NCBI RefSeq assembly: GCF_000245735.1
Contig: NZ_AHTH01000037.1
Location: 62,001-126,000 of the forward strand
Reading direction: 5' to 3'
Length of the DNA stretch: 64,000 bases
Origin: Alishewanella jeotgali KCTC 22429
GTDB taxonomy: Bacteria; Pseudomonadota; Gammaproteobacteria; Enterobacterales; Alteromonadaceae
In this document: in pieces, positions 15,770 through 25,303 of the stretch
Numbering within the stretch: the first letter of the stretch is position 1
How the letters are laid out: every line of letters starts with the position of its first letter
Translations under genes and position numbers: made by a program
Notes under the pieces: generated by a model
What the model was told of the DNA's origin: nothing
Databases searched by the model: none
Seen by the model: only the letters and a program-made list of their open reading frames with translations

Positions 15770-17131
15770 ATGCAAAGCATACAGTGGGACGCGGCGTTAA
15801 TCGCCAAATACAATATTAACGGGCCGCGTTATACCTCTTATCCAACCGCGCTGGCGCTTAATACCGCCTTTCCGCAGGCGGCGTTATTTCAGGCGCTGGC
15901 CAGCAGTGGCTCAGAGTTAAGCCTGTATCTGCATATCCCGTTCTGCCATAAGCTGTGTTACTACTGCGGCTGCAATAAAGTGATTACCCGTCATCAACAT
16001 AAAGCCGATGCCTATCTCGATGCCCTGGCGGCAGAAATGGCACTCTATAGCCCGCATCTGCAGCAGAAAGTGATTAATCAGCTGCATCTGGGCGGTGGTA
16101 CCCCGACCTTTTTAACCGAAGCGCAGCTCAGTCGCTTAATGGCTTTGTTGCGTCAGCACTTTACGATTTTGCCGGCTGCCGAAATCAGTATTGAAATTGA
16201 CCCACGCAGTTGCAGCGACGACAAGCTGCGGCATTTAAAACAACTGGGCTTTAATCGGGTTAGCTTTGGGGTGCAGGATCTGGATGAAAAGGTCCAGATC
16301 GCGATTAACCGGGTGCAGGACACTGAGCTGATCCGACATCAGGTGGCATTATGTCGCGAGCTGGGGTTTAGTTCTGTCAATCTGGATCTGATCTATGGTT
16401 TACCCTATCAGCAACCGGCCAGCTTTGCCGAGACGGTCGCTGAAATTATCCGGCTTAACCCGGATCGAATTTCATTATTTAGCTATGCCCATTTACCGGA
16501 GCGCTTCGCCGCGCAGCGCAAAATTCCGGTTAGCAGTTTGCCGGATGCGCCAGCCAAGCTGGCATTGATGCAGCTGGCGATTACGCAACTGGTGGCAGCC
16601 GGTTATCAGTTTATCGGTATGGATCACTTCGCTAAGCCGGATGATGCGCTGGCCAAAGCCCAGCAAGCCGGCAAATTACAGCGTAACTTTCAGGGCTATA
16701 CCACGGCAGGGCAGGATGCGTTGCTCGGTCTGGGCGTATCCAGTATCAGCCAGGTAAACGGCGTGCTGTGGCAAAATAGCAAAGACTTGCCGGCCTATTA
16801 TGCCGCGATAAACCAGCTGCAGCTGGCGGTTGAGCGCGGCTTTGTATTATCGGCAGATGATCGGCTACGCGCGGCGCTAATTAGCCAGTTAATCTGCCAT
16901 TTTGAGCTGGATATTGCCGCCTTTAGCCAGCAGTGGCAGTTGCAGAGCTTCTGGCAGTACTTTGACAGTGCGCTGAGCTTACTGCAGCCCTTTATGGAAG
17001 ATGGCCTGGTGGAGATCTACGCCGAACGGATCCGGGTTACGGACGCCGGCCGGCTCTGGGTGCGCAGTATCTGTGCCTGTTTTGATGCCTATCTGCAGCA
17101 AGGGCAGCAAAGGTACTCGAAAGTTGTATAA
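15770..17131 (+). CDS. hemN: oxygen-independent coproporphyrinogen III oxidase HemN
   Basis: Radical SAM enzyme of 453 residues that makes protoporphyrinogen for haem without oxygen. The cluster motif CHKLCYYCGC (CX3CX2CXC) is near residues 61-70, with GGGTPTFL downstream as in E. coli HemN. GGAGA precedes the ATG. Haem is needed for NarI and NnrS encoded in the same window. Confidence 0.95.
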   Translation: MQSIQWDAALIAKYNINGPRYTSYPTALALNTAFPQAALFQALASSGSELSLYLHIPFCHKLCYYCGCNKVITRHQHKADAYLDALAAEMALYSPHLQQKVINQLHLGGGTPTFLTEAQLSRLMALLRQHFTILPAAEISIEIDPRSCSDDKLRHLKQLGFNRVSFGVQDLDEKVQIAINRVQDTELIRHQVALCRELGFSSVNLDLIYGLPYQQPASFAETVAEIIRLNPDRISLFSYAHLPERFAAQRKIPVSSLPDAPAKLALMQLAITQLVAAGYQFIGMDHFAKPDDALAKAQQAGKLQRNFQGYTTAGQDALLGLGVSSISQVNGVLWQNSKDLPAYYAAINQLQLAVERGFVLSADDRLRAALISQLICHFELDIAAFSQQWQLQSFWQYFDSALSLLQPFMEDGLVEIYAERIRVTDAGRLWVRSICACFDAYLQQGQQRYSKVV

Positions 17132-17357
17132 TACTTTTTTACTACATGCCTGTTGCTAAGATATTGTTTAATAAAGCATAATTCTTTCGCATTCAAAGCT
17201 TTCCCATTCCGGAATCTTCGCCTGCAACATAATGCAGTCTGTGCCGGCATAAACCCTGTTTCGGGTATATACTTGTTATCAAGGATAGCTGCCTGGCGCA
17301 GCATTATGATCTGACATCATTGGTCGAATCATCCCGAACAAGGATAGACACTTTAAT

Positions 17358-18332
17358 ATGCTACTAAAAAACTTTAACGTCCTGGTACTCGATGACGTTA
17401 TTCTGATGTGCGACTTTTTATATGGCGTGGCCAACAAAGTGCCGGGCTGCAAAGCTTTTAAAGCGTTGGATGCCAAAACCGCCAGCGAGATCCTTGAACA
17501 CGAAACCATCGATTTATTAATCACTGATATCGAGTTGAGAGGCCCCAGTGGCCTGGACTTGTTGTCCAGAGTGCGCGCTGGGGTTTTTAGTGCCACAGCG
17601 CATGATATTCCGATTATTGTGTTCTCTGGCAATGCCTACCGGGAACTGATTCAGCAATGTATTCTGTTTGACGTCAACGATTTTCTGGCTAAGCCGGTTT
17701 CGGCGGTGCAGCTAAGTAAAAAAATTCAGCATCATTTACAGCATGAAAAGCTAATCCAGCCAGCCACCCATTATGCTGAAATGAAACAACGACTGGAGGC
17801 GCCGAAAGAGCCTAATGATGAAGAAGGCCAGCATCGATTCCGGGTGGCAATAGTGCGGGAGCTGGAGCAAAAAGCCGAGCAAGAAGAGCAAGAGCTGGAT
17901 GAGCAGGGTAATAAAGTCGAGAAACGCGATTTTTTACATTGGCCCGATGATGCGACTACCGGCTATTTCCAATTGGATCGGCGTTTAAAGAACTTAGCCT
18001 ATAACCTGAGTTGTTTTCATAATGTGTTTATCAATAACTGCAAAACGGTTGCCATTGATGCTGAACGTAAGCGCGCCTGCGCCGCTGCAGACTATTTAAT
18101 CCATATTGCTAAAACAATGCAGCAGCGCGAACAACGTCCGGAGTTCTGGAGTATGTTACAGCAGCGGCTACAGAAGCTGCAGGCGTTGATGGCGGAGCTG
18201 GCAGAAGTGAATGTAAAGCATCATAAGCAGGTGCTGGCATTACTAAAGAAGCTGGCCTATTGGTGGATGCAAACCTGTAACCGACCGTTAATCAACAGAA
18301 CGGAAACGGAAGATGAGTCCAGTTTGCACTGA
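17358..18332 (+). CDS. response regulator with uncharacterised C-terminal helical domain
   Basis: 324-residue protein with an N-terminal receiver domain (about 5-130; acidic residues D12-D13, phospho-acceptor D57, Lys in LAKPV). A charged linker at about 150-190 (repeated E/Q/K) probably forms a coiled coil. The last 120 residues form an alpha-helical region that I do not recognise; no DNA-binding, GGDEF or HD motif is visible. It heads a block of overlapping signalling genes and overlaps the Hpt gene by about 20 bp, so the products probably act together. A -10-like TATACT lies upstream near 17269. Confidence 0.75.
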   Translation: MLLKNFNVLVLDDVILMCDFLYGVANKVPGCKAFKALDAKTASEILEHETIDLLITDIELRGPSGLDLLSRVRAGVFSATAHDIPIIVFSGNAYRELIQQCILFDVNDFLAKPVSAVQLSKKIQHHLQHEKLIQPATHYAEMKQRLEAPKEPNDEEGQHRFRVAIVRELEQKAEQEEQELDEQGNKVEKRDFLHWPDDATTGYFQLDRRLKNLAYNLSCFHNVFINNCKTVAIDAERKRACAAADYLIHIAKTMQQREQRPEFWSMLQQRLQKLQALMAELAEVNVKHHKQVLALLKKLAYWWMQTCNRPLINRTETEDESSLH

Positions 18333-18693
18333 ACATCCCATTCTGGATTTGACGGTGCTGATCGAGATGTACGGTGATGACAGCAGGGAGACTATTCACA
18401 ATGCCCTTAGCGGTTTTATGCAGTCTGCACCGAAGTATATCAATACTATTCTTGATGCCAGTGCTAACCAGCAGTTGGCGGCACTGGCCAGCGCCGCACA
18501 CAGCGTAAAAAGTATCGCAGCATTAATTGGCGCCAATCAGCTAGCTGAAATGTGCCGACAATTAGAAGAGTCGGCCAGGATGGCTGAGTGGCAAAGATTA
18601 GCTTCAATACTGCAAACCTTGCCTGAAAGTTGGTTACGGCTACAACAGCAGCTTGGAGAACAGTTACAGCAGTTGGAGAGAAGCGATGGCTAA
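18313..18693 (+). CDS. histidine phosphotransfer (Hpt) protein
   Basis: 126-residue helical Hpt domain with the phosphorylatable His at H63 in AAHSVKSIAALIGA. It can shuttle phosphate between histidine kinases and receiver domains, and receiver proteins are encoded on both sides. The start overlaps the upstream gene and the stop overlaps the next start, so translation is coupled. Confidence 0.85.
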   Translation: MSPVCTEHPILDLTVLIEMYGDDSRETIHNALSGFMQSAPKYINTILDASANQQLAALASAAHSVKSIAALIGANQLAEMCRQLEESARMAEWQRLASILQTLPESWLRLQQQLGEQLQQLERSDG

Positions 18694-19042
18694 GGTGCTA
18701 CTTGTTGATGATGAACCACTGCTGCTTGACGCCTATCAACGGATGTTGCGGCAGACAGCTTTTGACTGTCAGACTCTCAGTGATAGCACCCAGGTGCTAG
18801 ATTACCTAAACCAACATCAGGTGCAGATTGTCGTTGTTGATCAACTGATGCCGGGTTTGCAAGGCAGTGATTTATTGCGCCTGTTGGCGAAAGAACACCC
18901 AGCGATTAAGCGCGTATTAATCAGTGGCAACCTTAACTTGGTGGAACCGGTTGCCAAGGCGGCAGCCCACAGCTTGCTGGAAAAACCCTGTAGTAAGGCA
19001 GTATTACTCTCAACATTGCAGGCGTTAATGGAGCAAGCATGA
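18686..19042 (+). CDS. single-domain response regulator
   Basis: 118-residue stand-alone receiver domain: D8-D9 acidic pair, phospho-acceptor D52 in VVDQLMPG, Ser/Thr-region ISGN and Lys in LEKPCSK. I place the start at ATG 18686, which has GGAG upstream and overlaps the Hpt stop; an earlier ATG in frame lacks a ribosome site. There is no output domain, so it probably acts as a phosphate carrier or sink, or by protein contact. It overlaps the next gene by ATGA. Confidence 0.87.
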   Translation: MAKVLLVDDEPLLLDAYQRMLRQTAFDCQTLSDSTQVLDYLNQHQVQIVVVDQLMPGLQGSDLLRLLAKEHPAIKRVLISGNLNLVEPVAKAAAHSLLEKPCSKAVLLSTLQALMEQA

Positions 19043-22000
19043 GAGGATTAATGCAACACCGATCTGCCCGCTTTTTTGGCCCCATGCTGGGTTACAGCTT
19101 ATTTTATGCTAGTACTGCTGTCTTATTGTTAAGCGTTTTGACGGCTATTCTAGATCAGTTAATTTATGCTGATGCTGACAACTACACAGTGATTTTACCT
19201 TTTTCGTCACTGCTGCTGTTTTCTTATTTGGTATTATTGTTAGTGGCGGTTATTACCAAAAAACGGCAACTCGTTGCGGTGTTTTGGCTACTGTTATTGG
19301 GGTATCTGCTGAGTCAGGCTCTGGTTGAGGATGCAGTACAGCGGCTGGAAATTCCCCCTTTGCAATGCTTGGCCTGGGGTTTGTTACTTCTGGGCTGGTT
19401 GGATTGGCTGGGTAAACAACAACGCTGGAGCCGATACCTGGCGCTGCTGTGCCACACGTTAGTGCTAATACTGACAGTTGCTGTGCTCTGGGAAGACACG
19501 GGTACCTTGTTTGGTTATGCCTTTGGTGTTTCTCCCTCCGTTGCGATGAACTCGGCTATTTTATTACTCTTTGCTGCTATTGCAGGTTTATGTGTGCGCT
19601 TTAGTGGCCGTTTCCGCTGGCGAGAGCTGCGCACAAATCCAGGCAGTTGGTTGGCGCTACTATTAGCCAGTTTCGCGGTCTTGCTCTGGTTGAACTTTAT
19701 GCATCAGCTTAGCCAGGTAAAAAAACAGGTTATTGAGAGCACTCTGTCGGCGTTTCATCAACAACTGAATCAAGTTTTCAACGAGCAGCAAGGTTTGATA
19801 TATCGGTTAGCTGACCGCCTGACTAGTTCTGAAACGCCCTATAGTGCCAAACAACTCGATCTAGAGTTAAATAGTTATTTAAGAGACTTTGCCTATCTTG
19901 ATTATCTGGCGATCATTAACAACAACAACGAATTACAATTGTCAGTTAGTGATAGCACAGAGGACCGGCACTGGTTTGATCAATATCTACAGGTCGCCAA
20001 GCCGTCAGTAGCCGCCACCATGCCAGGCAGCCGTCGGCCAGAAATTAGCTTTTATTACGACGGTCAGGTTGACCATACTTTTGTGCGAGCACTGCTGCCA
20101 CAGCCCAATGCCTCAGAGCTACGTGAAGTGGTTGCCAGCCTGAATTTTCGTGACGTAATTAACAAATTATTACCGGTTATGGTTGCCCCGGGCTATGCGG
20201 TGCAAGTGGCTTATCAGGATTTGCCCGAACCCTTAGTCGATCAACGTCAGGTAGGGCGGTCATATTTTTTACTGGGCGAATATCCGGTGATCTTGTTTGG
20301 TGACTTAGAGTGGCAATTGCGACTTCATCGCGACTTGGATAGTGAGCTGGACTTTGTGCGGCAGATTGCTGAGGTCGTACTGTTGGCCGGTTGGCTCGTG
20401 GTGGTATTAGCTTTGCTTAGCCAACAATATCAGCGCTTGTTACAACGCCAGCAAAGCCGCTTATTAATGTCAAACCGCCGCACTCAGCATAGCCTTGGCA
20501 TCCAACGCCGTTTGCAGTTGCAGCATCAACAAATTATGGATAACTCCGGCGATATTCTCTGTATGGTTGATCAACAAGGCCACTTTCTGGAGTTAAGCCG
20601 ATCCTGTGAGTGGGTCCTAGGTTATACAGCCACTGAGCTAATCGGCCGTGCTTTTATGGATTTTGTGCATCCGGATGACCATGTGATTACTGAGCAGGAA
20701 GCCAGCAATATTATGAGGGGGCAGCATACCCAATATTTTCGTAATCGTTATCTGCGTAAAGATGGCAAAATTGTCTATCTGATGTGGTCGGCTCGTTATG
20801 TACCAAGCTTCGGTATTATGTATGCGGTAGCGCGTGATGTCACCGTGTTGGTGAAAGCAGAGCAGTTGCAGCAAGCACAGCAGCAGGTGTTGCGGTTAAT
20901 TTCAAGCGAACAACCGCTAGCGGAGATTGTTAGGCAGATTTGCTTGTTGGCGGAACGACAAAATTCGGCTTTCCGAACCAGCCTAATGCTAAAGCTAGGC
21001 GACCACCTGGAGTTACTGGCTGCGCCCTCATTTAGCGAGGCCTTCCGTCAGGCTTTTGCCAGGCTGCCGGTAGCCGATAATCTTGGTTCCTGCGGTACCG
21101 CGGCTTTTCAAAAGAGTCTGGTGATCGTTGAAAATATCGCTACAGATCCCAAGTGGCAATCGGTCGCATCCGTGGCACTGGCGGAGCAAGTGCAAGCCTG
21201 CTGGGCGCTGCCGATGGTTTCGCTACAGGACGAGGTACTTGGCACCTTTGCCGTCTATTGTACGGAAGCCAGAGCACCGTCTAGTGAGGAGTTAGAATTG
21301 ATTCTTAGCTGCAGCCGTTTTGCGGCGATGGCGATTGAGCGCGCCCAGCAGAAGCGGCTACTGACTGAGAGCGAGCAGCGTTTTCGCTCGTTATATCAAT
21401 ATAACCCTGATCCGGTCTATGTACTGAACGAGAGCGGTTATTTTAGCCAAATCAATGCTGCAGGCTGCCGGTTGCTGGAGTGGACTGAATCTGAGCTGTT
21501 GCAAATGCATTTTAGTCGGGTGATTTTACCGGAACAGTTGCCGCAAGTGGCTGGCTATTTTGCGCAGGCGTTGGCTGGTGAAGCGGTAAGCTTTGAAGCC
21601 GGTATTCTGAATCATAGTGGCCAGCAGCTGGAGTTACAGATCACCATAGTACCAACGCTGATTGACGGCCGGATTACCGGGGTAATTGGCATGGCCAAGG
21701 ACGTAACGCAACGACTGCAAACCGAAAAGCAATTACGGTTATATAAACGTGCGGTTGATGCCAGCTCCAGCGGGGTAGTGATTGCTGATATCACCTGGCC
21801 GGATATGCCGGTAACCTATGTGAATTATGCCTTTGAGCGCCTAACCGGCTATAGTAGTGATGAAGTAATAGGTCATAATTGTAAATTCTTACAAGGTACT
21901 GAACGTGATGAATTAGCCATCCAGCAAATCCGCAATGCGATAGCTGAGCGGCAGGAATGCAGTGTAGTATTAAAAAATTACCGCAAGGACGGCAGTATTT

Positions 22001-23823
22001 TTTGGAATAACCTGTTCCTGGCGCCAGTACCGGATGAGCAAGGCGTTATTACCCACTATATTGGTATTCAGACCGATATTACTGCACAAAAAAATTATGA
22101 GCAGGAACTCGCCTATAACGCCTCTTACGATTTACTGACTGGTCTGCCCAACCGCAGTCTGCTGAAGGATCGTCTAACCCAAAGCTGTAAAATCAGCACC
22201 CGGTATCAGGAAAAAGTGGCGGTACTCTTTATTGATTTGGATGGTTTTAAACTGATTAACGACAGCAAGGGCCATGCCGTCGGCGATGAGGTGTTACGGC
22301 AAATCAGTCGCCGGATCAAGGCAGAACTGCGTGCCGGTGATACCTTGGCGCGTTTGGGCGGCGATGAGTTTGTGTTGATGGTGCCAGATCTAAAAGATAA
22401 CACTGCTCTGGATAAAATCGCGCAGCATTTTTTAGGTGTAATAGCGCGGCCAATTCTGATCGACAACTATGAACTGCAAGTTACCGCCAGTATTGGTATC
22501 AGCCTGACCGATAATGCCTTTGACGAACCTATGCAGCTGGTGCAACAGGCCGACTTAGCGATGTATCAGGCTAAATTACAAGGCCGCAATAACTATCAAT
22601 GGTATCAGGCGGAAATGGAAACCAGCCTGAATAAACGCCTGAATTTACGTGCCATGCTGAAAAAGGCGGTCGCGAATCAGGAGTTTGTACTGTATTACCA
22701 GCCACAGGTGGAGGCGGGCAGCGGCCGTTTAATTGGTTTAGAAGCCCTGCTGCGCTGGCCACACCCAGAGCATGGCATGATAGGCCCGGATGAGTTTATT
22801 CCGGTAGCCGAAGAAACCGGGTTAATTGTCGATATCGGGCAGTGGGTAATTGAACAGGCCGCAGCCTTTAACGCCTCATTACAACAGCGTGGTATTGCGC
22901 ATCTGGTGATGGCAGTGAATCTGTCGTCACTGCAATTCCAGCGCCCTGGCTTTGTTGAACAGCTGCAGCAGACTCTGCAACAGCAGCAGTTGGCACCGCG
23001 CTGGTTTGAGCTGGAGTTAACCGAGTCTTTGTTGCTACAAAATATCGAACAGGTCGTAACCAAGCTACAGCAACTAAAGAAACTGGCGGTAAGTATTGCC
23101 ATTGACGACTTTGGTACCGGCTATTCCAGCCTCAGTTATCTAAAACGTCTGCCGATTAATAAGGTCAAAATTGACCGCAGCTTTATTCGCGAGCTAGTAA
23201 CAGATCAGCGCGATGCCGCCATCAGCCGCGCCATCATTGCAATGGCGCATCAGCTCGGGGTCAGAGTAGTAGCAGAAGGCGTTGAAACCGAAGCCCAGGC
23301 CAGCTTCCTGGCCAAAAGTTTATGTGACGAGTTACAAGGTTACTACTTTGCCCGGCCAATGCCGGGAGCGCAGCTGGAACAGTTTTTAACGCGCTATGCA
23401 CCGGTGAGCCAAAATACTGCTTTGGGACAACAAACCTTACTGCTGGTCGATGACGAAGAAAATATTTTGCACTCGCTAAAACGGCTGTTACGCAAAGAGC
23501 CCTATCTGGTACTCAGTTGCAGCAGTGCCGCAGAAGCGCTCGAATTGCTGGCGCTGCATCAGGTACAGGTAATTATTTCGGATCAGCGGATGCCCGAGAT
23601 GGATGGTACCGAGTTTTTAAGCCGGGTAAAGGAGATGTATCCAGATACGATACGGATAGTGCTGTCTGGCTACACCGATTTACGTTCGGTTACCGAAGCA
23701 ATTAACCGCGGGGCGATCTATAAGTTTATGACCAAACCCTGGCAGGATGACGAGTTAAAAACGGAGATTGCTGCGGCGTTTCGTCGTTATCGCGAGCAGC
23801 ATCTGCAGAGTGCAGGCGAGTAA
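19039..23823 (+). CDS. multi-sensor GGDEF-EAL protein with LOV-like PAS and C-terminal receiver domain
   Basis: 1594-residue membrane c-di-GMP enzyme. Order: about six N-terminal transmembrane helices (1-205), an extracytoplasmic sensory segment (about 225-445), another helix (about 450-470), PAS (about 500-610), GAF (about 620-765), PAS (about 775-890), a LOV-like PAS (about 902-1020), GGDEF (intact, 1107-1111, with I-site RAGD), EAL (1235-1237, LELTES and DDFGTGYSS intact) and a receiver domain (phospho-acceptor D1515). The LOV motif reads GHNCKFLQG, and C948 matches the flavin-adduct Cys. Both synthesis and hydrolysis of c-di-GMP are possible. Confidence 0.88.
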   Translation: MRGLMQHRSARFFGPMLGYSLFYASTAVLLLSVLTAILDQLIYADADNYTVILPFSSLLLFSYLVLLLVAVITKKRQLVAVFWLLLLGYLLSQALVEDAVQRLEIPPLQCLAWGLLLLGWLDWLGKQQRWSRYLALLCHTLVLILTVAVLWEDTGTLFGYAFGVSPSVAMNSAILLLFAAIAGLCVRFSGRFRWRELRTNPGSWLALLLASFAVLLWLNFMHQLSQVKKQVIESTLSAFHQQLNQVFNEQQGLIYRLADRLTSSETPYSAKQLDLELNSYLRDFAYLDYLAIINNNNELQLSVSDSTEDRHWFDQYLQVAKPSVAATMPGSRRPEISFYYDGQVDHTFVRALLPQPNASELREVVASLNFRDVINKLLPVMVAPGYAVQVAYQDLPEPLVDQRQVGRSYFLLGEYPVILFGDLEWQLRLHRDLDSELDFVRQIAEVVLLAGWLVVVLALLSQQYQRLLQRQQSRLLMSNRRTQHSLGIQRRLQLQHQQIMDNSGDILCMVDQQGHFLELSRSCEWVLGYTATELIGRAFMDFVHPDDHVITEQEASNIMRGQHTQYFRNRYLRKDGKIVYLMWSARYVPSFGIMYAVARDVTVLVKAEQLQQAQQQVLRLISSEQPLAEIVRQICLLAERQNSAFRTSLMLKLGDHLELLAAPSFSEAFRQAFARLPVADNLGSCGTAAFQKSLVIVENIATDPKWQSVASVALAEQVQACWALPMVSLQDEVLGTFAVYCTEARAPSSEELELILSCSRFAAMAIERAQQKRLLTESEQRFRSLYQYNPDPVYVLNESGYFSQINAAGCRLLEWTESELLQMHFSRVILPEQLPQVAGYFAQALAGEAVSFEAGILNHSGQQLELQITIVPTLIDGRITGVIGMAKDVTQRLQTEKQLRLYKRAVDASSSGVVIADITWPDMPVTYVNYAFERLTGYSSDEVIGHNCKFLQGTERDELAIQQIRNAIAERQECSVVLKNYRKDGSIFWNNLFLAPVPDEQGVITHYIGIQTDITAQKNYEQELAYNASYDLLTGLPNRSLLKDRLTQSCKISTRYQEKVAVLFIDLDGFKLINDSKGHAVGDEVLRQISRRIKAELRAGDTLARLGGDEFVLMVPDLKDNTALDKIAQHFLGVIARPILIDNYELQVTASIGISLTDNAFDEPMQLVQQADLAMYQAKLQGRNNYQWYQAEMETSLNKRLNLRAMLKKAVANQEFVLYYQPQVEAGSGRLIGLEALLRWPHPEHGMIGPDEFIPVAEETGLIVDIGQWVIEQAAAFNASLQQRGIAHLVMAVNLSSLQFQRPGFVEQLQQTLQQQQLAPRWFELELTESLLLQNIEQVVTKLQQLKKLAVSIAIDDFGTGYSSLSYLKRLPINKVKIDRSFIRELVTDQRDAAISRAIIAMAHQLGVRVVAEGVETEAQASFLAKSLCDELQGYYFARPMPGAQLEQFLTRYAPVSQNTALGQQTLLLVDDEENILHSLKRLLRKEPYLVLSCSSAAEALELLALHQVQVIISDQRMPEMDGTEFLSRVKEMYPDTIRIVLSGYTDLRSVTEAINRGAIYKFMTKPWQDDELKTEIAAAFRRYREQHLQSAGE

Positions 23824-23836
23824 CGGAGCAAGCAAA

Positions 23837-24661
23837 GTGGCAGAGCAGGATATCACTGTATTAAAACAGCAGCTGGCTGAGCTTACCGAGCAATTGGTGC
23901 GCTCAGAAAAGCTGGCTTCAATTGGCCAACTGGCGGCAGGGGTAGCGCATGAAATTAATAATCCAATCGGCTATGTGGCCTCCAACCTGTCGGTACTAAA
24001 GGAGTATACCAACGGTCTGACTCTTCTGGTGCAGCGCTTAAGTGCTCTGTTGCCGCCGGCGCAAAGTCAGTTGCTAAAAAGTCAGTTTGATTTCGACTAT
24101 ATCTGTGAAGATTTGCCAAAGCTATTGCAGCAATCTGAACAGGGGTTGCAGCGGGTAATTGAAATTATCCGCGATTTAAAAGACTTTTCGCATATCGATC
24201 AGGCCGAATTTGTAATGGCCGATCTGCACCAGGGGATCCAGAGTACCCTGAATATCGTTGCCAATGAAATCAAATATAAGGCTGAAGTGGTGAGGCAGTT
24301 TGCCGAATTGCCACTGGTGTCTTGTATTCCATCACAGCTAAATCAGGTATTGCTTAATCTACTGGTAAATGCCGCTCAGGCAATTGTTGAGCGTGGCATT
24401 ATTACCATCAGTACCGGCTGCGACGCGCAGTGGGTGTGGTTTAGTGTTGCCGATACCGGACCCGGGATAGCGACTGAGCAATTGGAGCAAATTTTTCAGC
24501 CTTTCTATACGACTAAGCCTAAAGATCAGGGGACTGGCCTCGGCTTAGCGTTATCGCGCAGTATTGTGGAAAAACACAAAGGACTATTAGAGGTGCAGAG
24601 TACGCCCGGCGTTGGTAGTTGCTTTACGGTTAAGATTCCGCGCAGCATAGCGAGTGCATGA
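23837..24661 (+). CDS. soluble sensor histidine kinase
   Basis: 274-residue cytosolic kinase with a short coiled coil (about 1-30), a dimerisation/phosphoacceptor domain (H38 in VAHEINNPIGY) and a complete ATPase domain (N-box NLLVNAAQA, DTGPGI, GTGLGLALS). There is no sensor domain or membrane segment. The start is GTG at 23837 with GGAG upstream; an in-frame ATG at 23768 lies inside the previous gene without a ribosome site. It follows the LOV-GGDEF-EAL-REC gene by 13 bp and is the only kinase in the block, so it is the likely phosphate source for the nearby receivers and Hpt. Confidence 0.87.
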   Translation: MAEQDITVLKQQLAELTEQLVRSEKLASIGQLAAGVAHEINNPIGYVASNLSVLKEYTNGLTLLVQRLSALLPPAQSQLLKSQFDFDYICEDLPKLLQQSEQGLQRVIEIIRDLKDFSHIDQAEFVMADLHQGIQSTLNIVANEIKYKAEVVRQFAELPLVSCIPSQLNQVLLNLLVNAAQAIVERGIITISTGCDAQWVWFSVADTGPGIATEQLEQIFQPFYTTKPKDQGTGLGLALSRSIVEKHKGLLEVQSTPGVGSCFTVKIPRSIASA

Positions 24662-24725
24662 ACGGCTATTTACTCTGTAGCGTGCGCCAGCCGGCCAAAG
24701 GCCGACCGCAGCGTTGAGCTATTCC

Positions 24726-25130
24726 CTAATACAGTGCCACCAGGTCGCCATTTCTATCAAATGTCAGAAAATCGGCAATCATACCGCCCTGAATTTTCTG
24801 CATCATCATTTGTAATGGCTGTACGGCCTCGTCGCTATTCGGCGGAAAGCCGCCACGGCCACCCAAGGCCGAGACAAAGGCAATATCCCAGTCGATGCCG
24901 GTGTGAGTCGATTCTGCTACCAATTGCTGAAAGGCGCTAACCTCTTCTGGTAATTTATCGACACAGAGTACCGGCGCCAGAGCGCCGCCCTGACCCTGCT
25001 CAAAGTTTTGTTTTTGGCTATCGGTATAGCCATTAGGCAGTTCAGCCTTAGCAAACACAAATAACAGCCGTTGTGGCTCGGGTTGCATTGCCGCGGCCTG
25101 CAGTAAGTCCTGATATGACTGAATATTCAT
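24726..25130 (-). CDS. conserved small protein of unknown function
   Basis: 134-residue acidic soluble protein with GGAG before the ATG. It resembles a conserved gammaproteobacterial family often labelled 'ribonucleotide reductase subunit alpha' in databases, but it has no reductase motif and I do not trust that label. Conserved-looking blocks are QPEPQRLLFVFA, CVDKLPEEV and FDRNGDLVALY. It stands alone between the kinase and the chemoreceptor genes. Confidence 0.6.
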   Translation of the reverse strand: MNIQSYQDLLQAAAMQPEPQRLLFVFAKAELPNGYTDSQKQNFEQGQGGALAPVLCVDKLPEEVSAFQQLVAESTHTGIDWDIAFVSALGGRGGFPPNSDEAVQPLQMMMQKIQGGMIADFLTFDRNGDLVALY

Positions 25131-25213
25131 GCTGTTGGCTCCAAGCGGATGATCTGGTCGCTATGCTAACAACAGTGGGGCGGTAGCGCTATCCGGCAAA
25201 GGAGGGGGCGCTT

Positions 25214-25229
25214 TACCCCTAATGGGGTA
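25214..25229. promoter_or_regulatory. NarL 7-2-7 site upstream of the NIT chemoreceptor
   Basis: TACCCCT-AA-TGGGGTA is an inverted NarL heptamer pair. A -10 element TATAAT lies at 25268-25273, giving a start near 25280 and putting the site centre near -58. Confidence 0.85.
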
Positions 25230-25303
25230 GCCTACTTTGCCTTGGTCGGCCTTGGGTAGATTCCACCTATAATGCCGTGGTGCTTTTAACCTCCGAGGCA
25301 GTT

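Noticed and set aside
18313-19042. Possible frameshifts splitting one REC-Hpt-REC hybrid protein
   Set aside because: Each frame has its own start, a complete domain and a ribosome site, and the overlaps are of the usual translational-coupling kind, so they look like separate genes.
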